Source: Polaribacter aestuariivivens (lineage in GTDB: Bacteria; Bacteroidota; Bacteroidia; Flavobacteriales; Flavobacteriaceae). Taken from it: a stretch of DNA of 64,000 bases. The notes below the pieces were generated by a model, which worked only from the letters and a program-made list of their open reading frames with translations, did not search any database and had not been told where the DNA came from. Position numbers and translations under genes: made by a program. How positions within the stretch are numbered: position 1 is the first letter of the stretch; every line of letters begins with the position of its first letter. The stretch lies in contig NZ_VANR01000001.1 of the NCBI RefSeq assembly GCF_005885675.1, positions 248,001 through 312,000 of the forward strand. Reading direction: 5' to 3'. Below, one piece after another: positions 32,550-41,844 of this stretch.

Positions 32550-35045
32550 TTACATCTTATCTCCAAAGAAAATTGCATTCATTAACAACTTATTGGTTCC
32601 GTACCAAAATGCTCTAAAATTTGTATTGTCTGTAAAAACAATTACTTTTCCTCTTCCCATTCTTTGTACTTTAAACGGAACTGTGTTTGGTATTATTTTC
32701 GCATTTTCTTTTGAAATATAACCACTTAATAAAGGGTTAGACGTGTATTGTATTGGGTTGTTATAACTTCTTTTATCTGGTTTTATAAACATTGTAGAGT
32801 TTCTAAACAATGCTATTTTATCGTTTTTGTAACCAAAGTTTACTGGGTGTGAACGATCTATATTTGCTTCAAAAATTGCTCCTCCAATAACTTGTGCTCC
32901 AGACTGTAAACCTCTATTTTCAAAAGAAACATTTTTTACAGTATCCATTTTTGCAGTATCAAAACTTAAATTGATAAACTTTTTACTAGACAACCATCTT
33001 GCAGTATTCTTATATCCAATTAAAATTCCACCATTATTTACCCAAGTTCTTAATTTTTCTTCAGCCGATTTTCCTAAATTGTAACTACTTGGAACTATAA
33101 TTGCAGAATACTTACTGATATCTACTCTCGTAAAATAGCTCATATCAATACGTGTTAAAGCCATATCAAAACGTTGATCTAGCAAATGCCAAATTTCACC
33201 AGAATCATTTCCTGCAATACCATCTCCAACCAACATTGCTACTTTTGGTTTATCAATTGCTCTAAAATTATTAGAACCTAAATCAATTCCGTCATTTAAA
33301 CCAGTTGAAACTCCATTTATAGAAACGTGACTTTCATTAGCTGTTTTTTGTAAAAATTGATACATTTCTAAAGCATTCAATTTTTGATTTTGGACAGGTA
33401 TAAATATTGTTCCATAATCATAAGAAACGCCTCCATTATTAAAATTTTTCATGGATACTTTTGCTCTTAACCCTTTTTGTAAAATTGCATTTAAAGCTTT
33501 AGGAGCATAATATTCGTTCCAAGGCATTAAATACCCATAATCACTTTTCAATGAAACTGTTCCTGTTTTCATTTTTAAATCATCAATTTCATTTCCAGCT
33601 TTCGAAATAGAAACATTCTCAGCATAATCAACACCAAAAGCGTGATTAAAAGTCCATGCAGAAACATCGTAAAATAAACTATCTTTAAATGTTTTACGTA
33701 CATCAAACATCGCTTTCACCAAACGTTGATTCTTCTGATTCATTGGAACTACATAACTGTATCCTTTTTTAAACGTTTTTCCATTTGCTGTAAAATCAGA
33801 TTTTACGTCATGAATTTTTACTTGATGACGTTTTAAAACTTCTGCCAAATGATAACTTTTTGCAGCATCTTTTTCATCACCAAAAACAATCGCTTTATTG
33901 CTTCCTGAATTTCTAGATTCTTTATAAAAGTCTTGTTGATATTGTAAAATTTTAGTTCTCATTTTTCTAGCAGCTTCTAATGTAGAAAATGCTGCTGTGG
34001 CTTGGTTTCTAATAGTAAAAGGAAATGTTAAAACTCCATTTACTGTTTCTTGAGCATGACCTCTTGAGCTTCCTTGCTCAAATAAAATACCTATACTTCC
34101 ATTTATATCTGGAAAAGTAGAACCTTTTCCGTAATAAAAATCGTCATAACTTTCTTCAGAATAATATAAAGAGCCTATTTTATCTAAAGCTTTTGCGTGA
34201 TAGGTTCCTATTTCTTTGGTTAAATCTTGATTTAATTGTGGTGTTAGCGGGTTTGTTCTACTTGGAATTCCTGGTTGAAAAAAGAAACTAGAATTGCTTC
34301 CCATTTCATGATGATCTGTTAAAATATTTGGCAACCATTTATGAAAAGTTTCAATTCTAACTTTACTTTCTGGTAATTGCACTGGCAACCAATCTCTATT
34401 CATATCAAATTGATAATGGTTGGTTCTTCCTCTTGGCCAAATTTCAGTATATTCTCTATCGTTAGGATCTGGATTTATATTTTTACTTCTATTTGTATTT
34501 GCCCAATAAGCAAAACGTTGTAACCCATCAGGATTAAAGGAAGGGTCAAATAAAATAACTGTATTTTTTAACAAATCAAGGGTTTCTGATTTTAAAGATG
34601 CTGCCAAATAATACGCAACTGCCATTGAAGCATTAGAACCACTTGGCTCATTACCATGAATAGAAAAACCTTGGTAAACTACTATTGGATTGTTAGATAC
34701 ATCTATAGAACTATCATTTGTTGCTGCAATGTGGTTTGTTCTAATTTCATTTAAGTTTTTATGATTTTCTGGAGATGTTATTGTTAATAATAAAAGTGGC
34801 CTTCCTTCATAAGTTGTACCTCTATTTTCTATGGAAATTCTATCGGAAGCTGCTGCTAAAGCCTTCATGTATTCCACCAGTTTATCATGTGTAATATGCC
34901 ATTCACCTACTTCATGCCCAATAATTTCTTTTGGTGTTGGAATATCTGTATTATATCTTTCGTTTGGCAAATAATAAGATAAATCTATTTGTTGACTATT
35001 TATTGCGAAGGTTGAGAATAAGAATAATAGTAGTAATTTTTTCAT
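32550..35045 (-). CDS. Exported M14-family zinc metallopeptidase
   Basis: 831 residues from the ATG at 35045, chosen because it opens a proper signal peptide (MKKLLLLFLFSTFAINSQQ); an in-frame ATG nine codons upstream would bury it and would overlap the promoter box. The catalytic domain (about 50-370) has the zinc motif with His130 and Glu133 in GFSIHGNEPSGSNAS, the MNRDWLP stretch, a later zinc His in DHHEMGSNSSFFFQPG, and a catalytic-Glu-like ILFEQGSSRGHAQE. The C-terminal half has a region like a glutamine amidotransferase-type fold (IIVPSSYNLGKSAEEKLRTWVNNGG). Likely digests peptides in the periplasm or outside. Monocistronic. Confidence 0.92.
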   Translation of the reverse strand: MKKLLLLFLFSTFAINSQQIDLSYYLPNERYNTDIPTPKEIIGHEVGEWHITHDKLVEYMKALAAASDRISIENRGTTYEGRPLLLLTITSPENHKNLNEIRTNHIAATNDSSIDVSNNPIVVYQGFSIHGNEPSGSNASMAVAYYLAASLKSETLDLLKNTVILFDPSFNPDGLQRFAYWANTNRSKNINPDPNDREYTEIWPRGRTNHYQFDMNRDWLPVQLPESKVRIETFHKWLPNILTDHHEMGSNSSFFFQPGIPSRTNPLTPQLNQDLTKEIGTYHAKALDKIGSLYYSEESYDDFYYGKGSTFPDINGSIGILFEQGSSRGHAQETVNGVLTFPFTIRNQATAAFSTLEAARKMRTKILQYQQDFYKESRNSGSNKAIVFGDEKDAAKSYHLAEVLKRHQVKIHDVKSDFTANGKTFKKGYSYVVPMNQKNQRLVKAMFDVRKTFKDSLFYDVSAWTFNHAFGVDYAENVSISKAGNEIDDLKMKTGTVSLKSDYGYLMPWNEYYAPKALNAILQKGLRAKVSMKNFNNGGVSYDYGTIFIPVQNQKLNALEMYQFLQKTANESHVSINGVSTGLNDGIDLGSNNFRAIDKPKVAMLVGDGIAGNDSGEIWHLLDQRFDMALTRIDMSYFTRVDISKYSAIIVPSSYNLGKSAEEKLRTWVNNGGILIGYKNTARWLSSKKFINLSFDTAKMDTVKNVSFENRGLQSGAQVIGGAIFEANIDRSHPVNFGYKNDKIALFRNSTMFIKPDKRSYNNPIQYTSNPLLSGYISKENAKIIPNTVPFKVQRMGRGKVIVFTDNTNFRAFWYGTNKLLMNAIFFGDKM

Positions 35046-35069
35046 TAATATTAAAATTTGGTTACCTAA

Positions 35070-35077
35070 CAAATATA
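35070..35077 (-). promoter_or_regulatory. -7 promoter box of the M14 peptidase gene
   Basis: Minus-strand TATATTTG, perfect TAnnTTTG match, 24 bases before the start codon at 35045. Only 15 bases separate it from the opposing box of the bestrophin gene, so the two promoters overlap back to back. Confidence 0.5.
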
Positions 35078-35092
35078 TGAATTCAAAAAGTT

Positions 35093-35100
35093 TATATTTG
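35093..35100 (+). promoter_or_regulatory. -7 promoter box of the bestrophin gene
   Basis: TATATTTG, perfect TAnnTTTG match, 26 bases before the start codon at 35127. Confidence 0.5.
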
Positions 35101-35126
35101 GTTCTTTAACATTGATTTAAGATTTT

Positions 35127-36230
35127 ATGTACATTAAGAGAATATTTCCTGTAAAAACAGTTTTAAAATGGACAAGAAGAGATATTTTTCTTTTTGTACT
35201 AATAGGTGCAATACCTGTTATTCTATTTGACCTTTTGGGCTTAAAGTGGCTACATGTACCTTGGTTACCATTAGGCGTTTTGGGTACTGCAATTTCTTTT
35301 TTAATCAGTTTTAAAAACAATGCTTCTTATGACAGATTGTGGGAAGCTCGAAAAATTTGGGGAGGTATTGTAAACACCTCAAGAACTTGGACAATTATGG
35401 TAAAAGATTTTATAGATTTTAGACATGCCAAAACTCCAATTTCTGAAACAGATTTAAAAGCCATTCAAAAAGAATTGGTTCATAGACATGTAGCTTGGCT
35501 TACAGCTTTGCGCTATCAATTAAGAGCTAGCAAACCTTGGGAAGACCATGTGAAAAATCAGAAATCTAACAAAGAATTTAAAAAGAATTACTTCTTAGTT
35601 TGTGAAGATACTATTGATATTAAAGAAGCGATTTCTCCTTATATTTCTAAAGAAGAATACAAAGAAATTTTCGCAAAAGGTAATAAACCCTCTCAATTAT
35701 TAGGAATTCAATCCAAACGTTTAAAAGAGTTGATGAATGCTGGCTTGATAGAAGATTTTAGACATATGGAAATGATGAATGTTTTAAAAGAACTTTACAC
35801 ATTACAAGGAAAATCTGAACGCATTAAAAACTTTCCTTATCCAAGACAATATGCCACTTTAAACTATATGTTTGTTTGGGTATTTATTATTCTATTGCCT
35901 TTCGGAATTATGGAAGGATTTGAGAGTATAGGGCAACACATAGTAGAAGATTTAGCTACTCACCAATCTAAAACCAATTGGGGGCATTTAACACAAGAAT
36001 TTATTGCAAAGCATTTTGTTTGGTTTTCTATACCCTTTAGTACTTTATTAGCTTGGGTGTTTCACACTATGGAAAAAATAGGAGAAAATACAGAAAACCC
36101 TTTTGAAGGAAGCCCTAACGATGTGCCAATTACAGATTTAAGTAGAGGAATAGAAATTGATATTCGCCAATTAATTGATGACACAAACATCCCAGAACCT
36201 TACGTTTGGAAAAATGACATTGTGATGTAG
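35127..36230 (+). CDS. Bestrophin-family anion channel
   Basis: 367 residues of the bestrophin (UPF0187) family. Four membrane segments: two near the N-terminus (about 20-40 and 45-65) and two at about 245-265 and 290-310. Family hallmarks are FLISFKNNASYDRLWEARKIWGGIVN, LTALRYQLR, the FPYPRQYATLNY segment and a C-terminal ENPFEGSPNDVPITDLSRGIEIDIRQL, which corresponds to the acidic Ca-clasp and cytoplasmic tail of animal bestrophins. Bacterial relatives form pentameric ion channels in the inner membrane. Physiological ion is not evident. Confidence 0.93.
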   Translation: MYIKRIFPVKTVLKWTRRDIFLFVLIGAIPVILFDLLGLKWLHVPWLPLGVLGTAISFLISFKNNASYDRLWEARKIWGGIVNTSRTWTIMVKDFIDFRHAKTPISETDLKAIQKELVHRHVAWLTALRYQLRASKPWEDHVKNQKSNKEFKKNYFLVCEDTIDIKEAISPYISKEEYKEIFAKGNKPSQLLGIQSKRLKELMNAGLIEDFRHMEMMNVLKELYTLQGKSERIKNFPYPRQYATLNYMFVWVFIILLPFGIMEGFESIGQHIVEDLATHQSKTNWGHLTQEFIAKHFVWFSIPFSTLLAWVFHTMEKIGENTENPFEGSPNDVPITDLSRGIEIDIRQLIDDTNIPEPYVWKNDIVM

Positions 36231-36345
36231 TTTGTTTTATTTCTTAACGTATTTTCTAATAACTTCGCTAACGTCGATTATAAGTCATTAAAGCAGAAGT
36301 CATAATCGTTTTAAGTTACAAATAATTAAATACGAAAATCTATAG

Positions 36346-36999
36346 ATGAAAAAAAACTTTTTGATTATTTTAATATTATTAGCTAATATTTCAATAAATG
36401 CTCAAACGACTGAAATAAAATTTGGTCTTAAATCAGGAATCAATATGTCAAAATATACACCAGATGTGTATGTTGGGAATTCAAGAATTTTAGACTACCA
36501 AGGGAAAATTGGATTTTATATTGGAGGTTATTCAAATATAAAAATTTCTGAAAAGTTTAGAATACAACCTGAATTACTTTTTTCTAACCAAGGAACTATA
36601 GCTGTTTTTGAAGATATTACCTTGACTGACTCAAATGGAACACCAATTGGAAACGAAGAGGATATAAAATATAAAATAAATGAATCTGTAGTTTCACTAC
36701 CAATTCTTTTACAATATTTTGTTAGTGAAAAATTTAATTTAGAAGGAGGAATTCAATTAGGTTATATAATAAATCGAAAAGAAGAAGTTCTTGAAAACCC
36801 ATTTAATCAATTTTTAGGAAATAATTTTCAAAACAATAATATGGAAAATGACAAATTTGATTTAGGATTTAATATAGGTTTAGGTTATAAAATACTTGAA
36901 AATATGAGAATTAATACAAAATATTTTCTTGGAATTATTGAAAGAGATAATGTTATTAAATCTTCAATTTTCAGTCTAGGAATTGAATATGAAATATAA
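36346..36999 (+). CDS. Outer-membrane beta-barrel protein (PorT-like fold)
   Basis: 217 residues with a signal peptide (about 1-20, ending SINAQ) and alternating amphipathic strands with GLKSGIN, FYIGGYSNIKIS and LGFNIGLGYKI, and a final FSLGIEYEI ending in an aromatic-rich strand. This is the eight-strand outer-membrane barrel type common in Bacteroidota (PF13568-like). Function unknown. It is the first gene of a small patch whose genes are each followed by a palindromic repeat, so it may have been acquired with the DHFR-like gene. Confidence 0.8.
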   Translation: MKKNFLIILILLANISINAQTTEIKFGLKSGINMSKYTPDVYVGNSRILDYQGKIGFYIGGYSNIKISEKFRIQPELLFSNQGTIAVFEDITLTDSNGTPIGNEEDIKYKINESVVSLPILLQYFVSEKFNLEGGIQLGYIINRKEEVLENPFNQFLGNNFQNNNMENDKFDLGFNIGLGYKILENMRINTKYFLGIIERDNVIKSSIFSLGIEYEI

Positions 37000-37006
37000 A
37001 CTGTTT

Positions 37007-37136
37007 GTAACACCGTATATAATTTATTGCTGGCTTATTGCTTACTTACAAAAATCCTCTCGGATTTTCTATTCGGTTTGTATATACTAAATTAGTTGCT
37101 TAAACCACACAACTAACCACACGTAAAACCGTTGTG
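37007..37136 (+). repeat. 130-bp palindrome-rich element after the beta-barrel gene
   Basis: Begins TGTAACACCGTATAT and ends ACGTAAAACCGTTGTG, with imperfectly inverted ends. Internal perfect stems: AAAATCC (37051-37057) with GGATTTT (37062-37068), and TTAGTTG (37092-37098) with CAACTAA (37110-37116). I recall closely similar sequences dispersed in other flavobacterial genomes, but could not check. A related shorter element follows the next gene. Confidence 0.6.
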
Positions 37137-37161
37137 ACTAATACAAAAAAAGACGAAATAA

Positions 37162-37695
37162 ATGACAAGAATAATTTACTACGTAGCAAGTTCAATTGAT
37201 GGATTCATAGCAGGTCAAAATGACGACATAAGCGATTTTGCAGTAGGAGGAAAAGGCGTGGACAAATATTTAGCTGACCTGCAAAATTTTAAGACAGTGA
37301 TTATGGGTCGAAGAACCTATGAATTTGGATATCAATATGGACTTGAACCAGGTAAGCCTGCATATCCGCACATGGAACACTTCATTTTTTCGAATTCAAT
37401 GAAAATTGAAAACTTAGCTCAAACAGTACATATTGAGAAAAAATCAATAGACCGAATTAAAGAAATAAAAGAGTCAGCTGAGTCTGACATTTACTTATGT
37501 GGTGGTGGAGAATTTGCGGGTTGGCTTTTGGACAACGGACTTATTGACCAGTTAAAACTGAAATTAAATCCAATTATTCTTGGAAAGGGTATTCGACTTT
37601 TTGGTAACTCAAAAACTAAGGCAAAATGGAACTTAAAAGGAACCGAATCATTTGACGATGGGCTGAAAATCTTAACTTATGATTTAGAAGAATAA
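37162..37695 (+). CDS. Dihydrofolate reductase/RibD C-terminal-family protein
   Basis: 177 residues with the pattern of the RibD C-terminal (DHFR-fold) family: YYVASSIDGFIAG at the N-terminus, VIMGRRTYEFG (NADPH phosphate-binding region), HFIFSNS, then IYLCGGGEFAGWLLDNGLID and LNPIILGKGIRLFG. These are NADPH-binding reductases of mostly unknown substrate; some relatives confer trimethoprim resistance but nothing here shows that. Codon use is visibly different from neighbours (more GAC, CTG and CTT), and the gene is bracketed by palindromic elements, both of which suggest recent arrival by transfer. Confidence 0.88.
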   Translation: MTRIIYYVASSIDGFIAGQNDDISDFAVGGKGVDKYLADLQNFKTVIMGRRTYEFGYQYGLEPGKPAYPHMEHFIFSNSMKIENLAQTVHIEKKSIDRIKEIKESAESDIYLCGGGEFAGWLLDNGLIDQLKLKLNPIILGKGIRLFGNSKTKAKWNLKGTESFDDGLKILTYDLEE

Positions 37696-37703
37696 GAACT
37701 AAT

Positions 37704-37760
37704 CACAACATGGTGTATAGTGTATACACTTCAGGTTACACAACATACACAAGCCGTAAG
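37704..37760 (+). repeat. Palindromic element after the DHFR-like gene
   Basis: Begins CACAACATGGTGTATAG, contains the perfect palindrome GTGTATACAC (37720-37729), and continues through ACACAACATACACAAGCC. The start resembles that of the 37007-37136 element (AACACCGTATATAA versus AACATGGTGTATAG). The rest of the interval to 37918 is AT-rich with no gene seen. Confidence 0.45.
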
Positions 37761-37918
37761 CGAATATTAAAAATCATAATATTTTATACTACTCTCAAAT
37801 ATTCAATTACAACCTTTATAATTTACCAAATTCGTAAAAATTCAGAAACTCTTTAATGTTTCAGTATTAATGAAAATATTATTCAGATATTTGTAATTAG
37901 ACTCTTTTTCATTTACAA

Positions 37919-40816
37919 ATGATTGACAATATCACTTTAAAAAACTTAAACGATTCACTTCTAGGTGATGTACTTTATGATAGTTTACACAAAACTTTAT
38001 ACGCAACAGATGCTTCTGTTTACAGGAAAATTCCTTTAGCAGTTGCGTACCCTAAAAATAATGATGATATAAAAATATTAATCAACTTCGCTACCAAAAA
38101 TAACATCACGTTAATACCAAGAACTGCTGGAACTTCTTTAGCAGGACAATGTGTGGGAGATGGAATTGTAGTTGATGTTTCCAAACATTTTACAAACATT
38201 ATTTCTTTTGATGAAAAAGCAAAAACCATAAAATTACAACCAGGAATTGTAAGAGACTCTTTAAATGTGTACTTAAAACCTTTTGGCTTGTTTTTTGGTC
38301 CAAACACATCAACTTCAAACAGATGCATGATTGGTGGTATGGTTGGTAATAATTCATCAGGAAGTACCTCCATAAAATATGGCGTAACTCGTGATAAAGT
38401 TTTAGAAATTGAAGCTATTTTAAGTGATGGTTCTACTGCAACTTTTAAAGAAATTACTTCGAATTCATTTTTAGAAAAAACAAAATTAGAAACCCTAGAA
38501 GGTGATATTTATAAAAGTATTTATTCGGAATTAATTTACGATTCTGCTCAGGAAGAAATTAAAAAAGAGTTTCCAAAACCAACAATTCACAGAAGAAATA
38601 CTGGTTATGCTGTGGATGAGTTTTTAAAATCAGATTTATTTGGTGGCACAGAACCCACCATAAATGTGGCAAAATTTTTATCTGGAAGCGAAGGAACTTT
38701 GGCTTTTTCAACTTCCATCACTTTGCAATTAGACGACTTACCTCCTACTGAAAGTATTATGGTTTGTTCTCATTTTACAAGTATAAATGAGAGTTTAATT
38801 GCGACGTTAACTGCCATGAATCATAATTTGTACAATTGCGAATTAATGGACAAAGCCATTTTAGATTGTACAAAAAACAACCGAGAATTGGCAAAAAACC
38901 GTTTCTTTCTACAAGGAGATCCAGAGGCTGTTTTAATGCTAGAAGTTGCTGCAAATACATTACCAGAAACAGAATTATTGGCAGACAAATTAATTGCTGA
39001 TTTGCAAGAAAATAATTTCGGTTACCATCATCCAAAAGTGTATGGAAAAGACATTGCTAAAGTCCATTATTTAAGAAAAGCAGGTTTGGGTGCTTTAGGA
39101 AATATGGTTGGCGATATGAAAGCAGTTGCCTGTATTGAAGATACTGCTGTGGCTTTAGAAGATTTGCCAAATTATATTGCCGAGTTTACCCAAATTATGG
39201 ATAAATACCAACAAGATGCCATTTATTATGCACATGCTGGAGCTGGAGAATTGCACTTACGCCCAATTTTAAACTTAAAAAAGAAAGCAGATGTTGTTTT
39301 ATTTAGAAAAATAACCACTGAAACTGCTGAGTTAGTAAAAAAATACAAAGGTTCTTTTTCTGGAGAACATGGAGATGGAATTGTACGTGCAGAGTTTATT
39401 CCATTAATGATTGGTGAAGAAAATTATCAATTATTAAGAAGAATAAAAAAGGCTTTTGACCCAAATAATGTATTTAACCAAGGAAAAATTACAGATGCTT
39501 TTCCTATGGATAAAAATCTGCGATATGAGGTGGATAGAATTGAACCTGAAATAAAAACCATTCAAGATTTTTCTGATAGTGAAGGTATTTTAAAATTAAC
39601 AGAAAAATGCAATGGTTCTGGAGATTGTAGAAAACCTGTGGAAGCTGGAGGAACCATGTGCCCAAGTTATAGAGTTACAAAAGATGAAAAAGACACCACA
39701 AGAGCAAGAGCAAACACATTGCGTGAATTTTTAACAAATTCCGACGAAGCAAATAAATTTAATCATAAAGAGCTAAAAGAAGTTTTCGATTTGTGTTTAA
39801 GCTGTAAAGCATGTGCTTCTGAATGCCCAAGTAATGTGGATATTGCTACTATGAAAGCCGAATTTTTGTATCAATATCAAGAAACAAATGGCTATTCTTT
39901 TAGAAGTAAATTATTTGCGAATAATGTAAAATATAATAAGCTAGGTAGCATTGCTCCTGCTTTGACAAATGCAATTTTAAATACACCATTTGCAAAAGCT
40001 GCAATGGGTGTGGCACAAAAAAGAAGCGTACCAAAATTAGCTTCAAAAACATTTAAAAAATGGTACCAAAAGCAACCAACTTCTAAAAACAAAAAAAATG
40101 TGTATTTGTTTTGTGATGAATTTACTAATTTTTATGATGTTGAAATCGGAAAAGATGCGCTGTTTTTACTAGAAAAATTAGGTTACAATTTAAAACTTAT
40201 AGATCATGAAGAATCTGGAAGAAGTTTTATTTCTAAAGGATTTTTAAAAGAAGCTAAAAAAGTTTGTAATTTAAATATCGAAATTTTTAAAAATCTTATT
40301 ACAGAGGAAACTCCGTTAATTGGTATAGAACCTTCAGCAATTTTAACTTTTAGAGACGAATATATTCGTTTGGCAGATGATAAAAAATCTGCAGAAAAAA
40401 TTGCTAAAAATACCTTTACTTTTGAAGAGTTTTTAGCTAATGAGTTAAAAAAAGAAAATATTGATCTTTCACTTTTTACTTCAGCGTCTAAAAACTTGAA
40501 AATTCACGGACATTGTCATCAAAAAGCATTGTCTGGAACTCATGCAAGTTTTCAAATATTGAATTTGCCAAAAAACTATTCTGTAGCCATCATGAATACT
40601 GGGTGTTGTGGAATGGCAGGTTCTTTTGGGTATGAAAAAGAACATTACAACGTTTCTATGCAAGTTGGTGAAGATACCTTATTCCCGAAAGTAAGAAATA
40701 CACCAAAAGAAACAGAAATTGTAGCAGCTGGTACAAGTTGCAGACATCAAATTTTTGACGGCACAAAACGTATTGCAAAACATCCTATTACCATTCTAAA
40801 AGAAGCTTTAAAATAA
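37919..40816 (+). CDS. FAD-linked oxidase with Fe-S cluster domain, D-lactate/D-2-hydroxyacid dehydrogenase type
   Basis: 965-residue fusion of a GlcD-like flavoprotein and a GlcF/GlpC-like iron-sulfur part. FAD-binding type 4 domain (about 30-260) with PRTAGTSLAGQCVGDGIVVDV and GGMVGNNSSGSTSIKYG; FAD-oxidase C-terminal domain (about 270-540) with YAHAGAGELHLRP and GSFSGEHGDGIVRAEF; ferredoxin-type Cys motifs beginning at Cys564 (CNGSGDC) and Cys626 (CLSCKACASECP); then two CCG-type domains with GHCHQKAL and NTGCCGMAGSFGYE. It would oxidise a D-2-hydroxyacid and pass electrons to the quinone pool. Exact substrate is unknown; the aldo/keto reductase and transporter behind it suggest sugar-derived acids or aldehydes. 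Confidence 0.9.
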   Translation: MIDNITLKNLNDSLLGDVLYDSLHKTLYATDASVYRKIPLAVAYPKNNDDIKILINFATKNNITLIPRTAGTSLAGQCVGDGIVVDVSKHFTNIISFDEKAKTIKLQPGIVRDSLNVYLKPFGLFFGPNTSTSNRCMIGGMVGNNSSGSTSIKYGVTRDKVLEIEAILSDGSTATFKEITSNSFLEKTKLETLEGDIYKSIYSELIYDSAQEEIKKEFPKPTIHRRNTGYAVDEFLKSDLFGGTEPTINVAKFLSGSEGTLAFSTSITLQLDDLPPTESIMVCSHFTSINESLIATLTAMNHNLYNCELMDKAILDCTKNNRELAKNRFFLQGDPEAVLMLEVAANTLPETELLADKLIADLQENNFGYHHPKVYGKDIAKVHYLRKAGLGALGNMVGDMKAVACIEDTAVALEDLPNYIAEFTQIMDKYQQDAIYYAHAGAGELHLRPILNLKKKADVVLFRKITTETAELVKKYKGSFSGEHGDGIVRAEFIPLMIGEENYQLLRRIKKAFDPNNVFNQGKITDAFPMDKNLRYEVDRIEPEIKTIQDFSDSEGILKLTEKCNGSGDCRKPVEAGGTMCPSYRVTKDEKDTTRARANTLREFLTNSDEANKFNHKELKEVFDLCLSCKACASECPSNVDIATMKAEFLYQYQETNGYSFRSKLFANNVKYNKLGSIAPALTNAILNTPFAKAAMGVAQKRSVPKLASKTFKKWYQKQPTSKNKKNVYLFCDEFTNFYDVEIGKDALFLLEKLGYNLKLIDHEESGRSFISKGFLKEAKKVCNLNIEIFKNLITEETPLIGIEPSAILTFRDEYIRLADDKKSAEKIAKNTFTFEEFLANELKKENIDLSLFTSASKNLKIHGHCHQKALSGTHASFQILNLPKNYSVAIMNTGCCGMAGSFGYEKEHYNVSMQVGEDTLFPKVRNTPKETEIVAAGTSCRHQIFDGTKRIAKHPITILKEALK

Positions 40817-40821
40817 TTATT

Positions 40822-41823
40822 ATGAGTAAAAAAAATAAATATGTAGCAGATGAAAATCGTTACGAAAAAATGAACTACAGAAGAACAGGAAATAGTGGAT
40901 TACTTTTACCTGAACTTTCTTTAGGTTTATGGCATAATTTTGGAAAAAATGATGATTTTAAAAATGCGAGAAATCTTTTAAAATGTGCTTTTGATAATGG
41001 AATTACACATTTTGATTTGGCAAATAATTATGGTCCACCTTATGGATCTGCAGAAACTACATTTGGTAAAATCTTGAAAAAAGATTTCAAAAATTATAGA
41101 GATGAATTAATTATTTCTTCAAAAGCAGGTTATGATATGTGGAAAGGACCTTATGGAGATTTCGGTTCAAAAAAATATTTAACAGCGAGTTTAGACCAGA
41201 GTTTAAAAAGAATGGATTTAGATTATGTGGATATTTTTTACCATCATAGGCCAGATTACGAGACACCTTTAGAGGAAACTATGGGTACTTTAGATCTGAT
41301 GGTTAAACAAGGTAAAGCACTTTATGTAGGCTTATCTAACTATCAACCAGAAAGAGCTGAAAAAGCTTTTAAAATCTTAAAAGATTTAGGAACTCCATGT
41401 TTAATTCATCAGCCAAGATATAGTATTTTTGATAGATGGGTGGAAAATGGTTTGCTAGATTTACTTGGTAATGAAAAAGTTGGTGCTATTTGTTTTTCTC
41501 CATTGGCACAAGGTATGTTAACGGATAAATACATTAACGGATTACCAAAAGATTCTAGAGCTGTAAAAGATGGACGCTATTTACAAACAGATAAGGTACT
41601 TGAAATGGTTCCTAAAATTAAAATGTTGAATGATATTGCTAAAAAAAGAGATCAAAATTTAGCACAAATGGCAATTTCTTGGATATTGAAAGATGATAGA
41701 ATTACTTCCGTTTTAATTGGAGCTAGTAAAACCTCACAAATTTTAGATAGTTTAAAAGCAATTAAAAACACTAAATTTACAAAAGAAGAATTAGTAGAAA
41801 TAGATACTATTGCTAGTTCATAA
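40822..41823 (+). CDS. Aldo/keto reductase, YghZ-like
   Basis: 333-residue TIM-barrel oxidoreductase using NADPH. Motifs: HFDLANNYGPPYGSAE (catalytic Asp and Tyr), ISSKAGYDMWKGPYGDFGSKKY (catalytic Lys), YVDIFYHHRPD (catalytic His) and the C-terminal cofactor-binding TSVLIGASKTSQI. The WKGPYGDFGSKKYL insert is typical of the YghZ/MgrA group that reduces L-glyceraldehyde 3-phosphate and other small aldehydes. It starts 5 bases after the FAD/Fe-S oxidoreductase and is followed by a transporter, so the three form an operon. Confidence 0.9.
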   Translation: MSKKNKYVADENRYEKMNYRRTGNSGLLLPELSLGLWHNFGKNDDFKNARNLLKCAFDNGITHFDLANNYGPPYGSAETTFGKILKKDFKNYRDELIISSKAGYDMWKGPYGDFGSKKYLTASLDQSLKRMDLDYVDIFYHHRPDYETPLEETMGTLDLMVKQGKALYVGLSNYQPERAEKAFKILKDLGTPCLIHQPRYSIFDRWVENGLLDLLGNEKVGAICFSPLAQGMLTDKYINGLPKDSRAVKDGRYLQTDKVLEMVPKIKMLNDIAKKRDQNLAQMAISWILKDDRITSVLIGASKTSQILDSLKAIKNTKFTKEELVEIDTIASS

Positions 41824-41844
41824 AATAGAATACTAAAAAAATAA

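Noticed and set aside
30733..36230. Sulfatase, peptidase and bestrophin as a polysaccharide utilisation locus
   Set aside because: No SusC/SusD pair, glycoside hydrolases or sugar transporters are present; each gene has its own promoter or terminator.
37162..37695. Trimethoprim-resistance dihydrofolate reductase
   Set aside because: Motifs are of the RibD C-terminal-like reductase family, not of the FolA or DfrA types, so a resistance claim is not supported.
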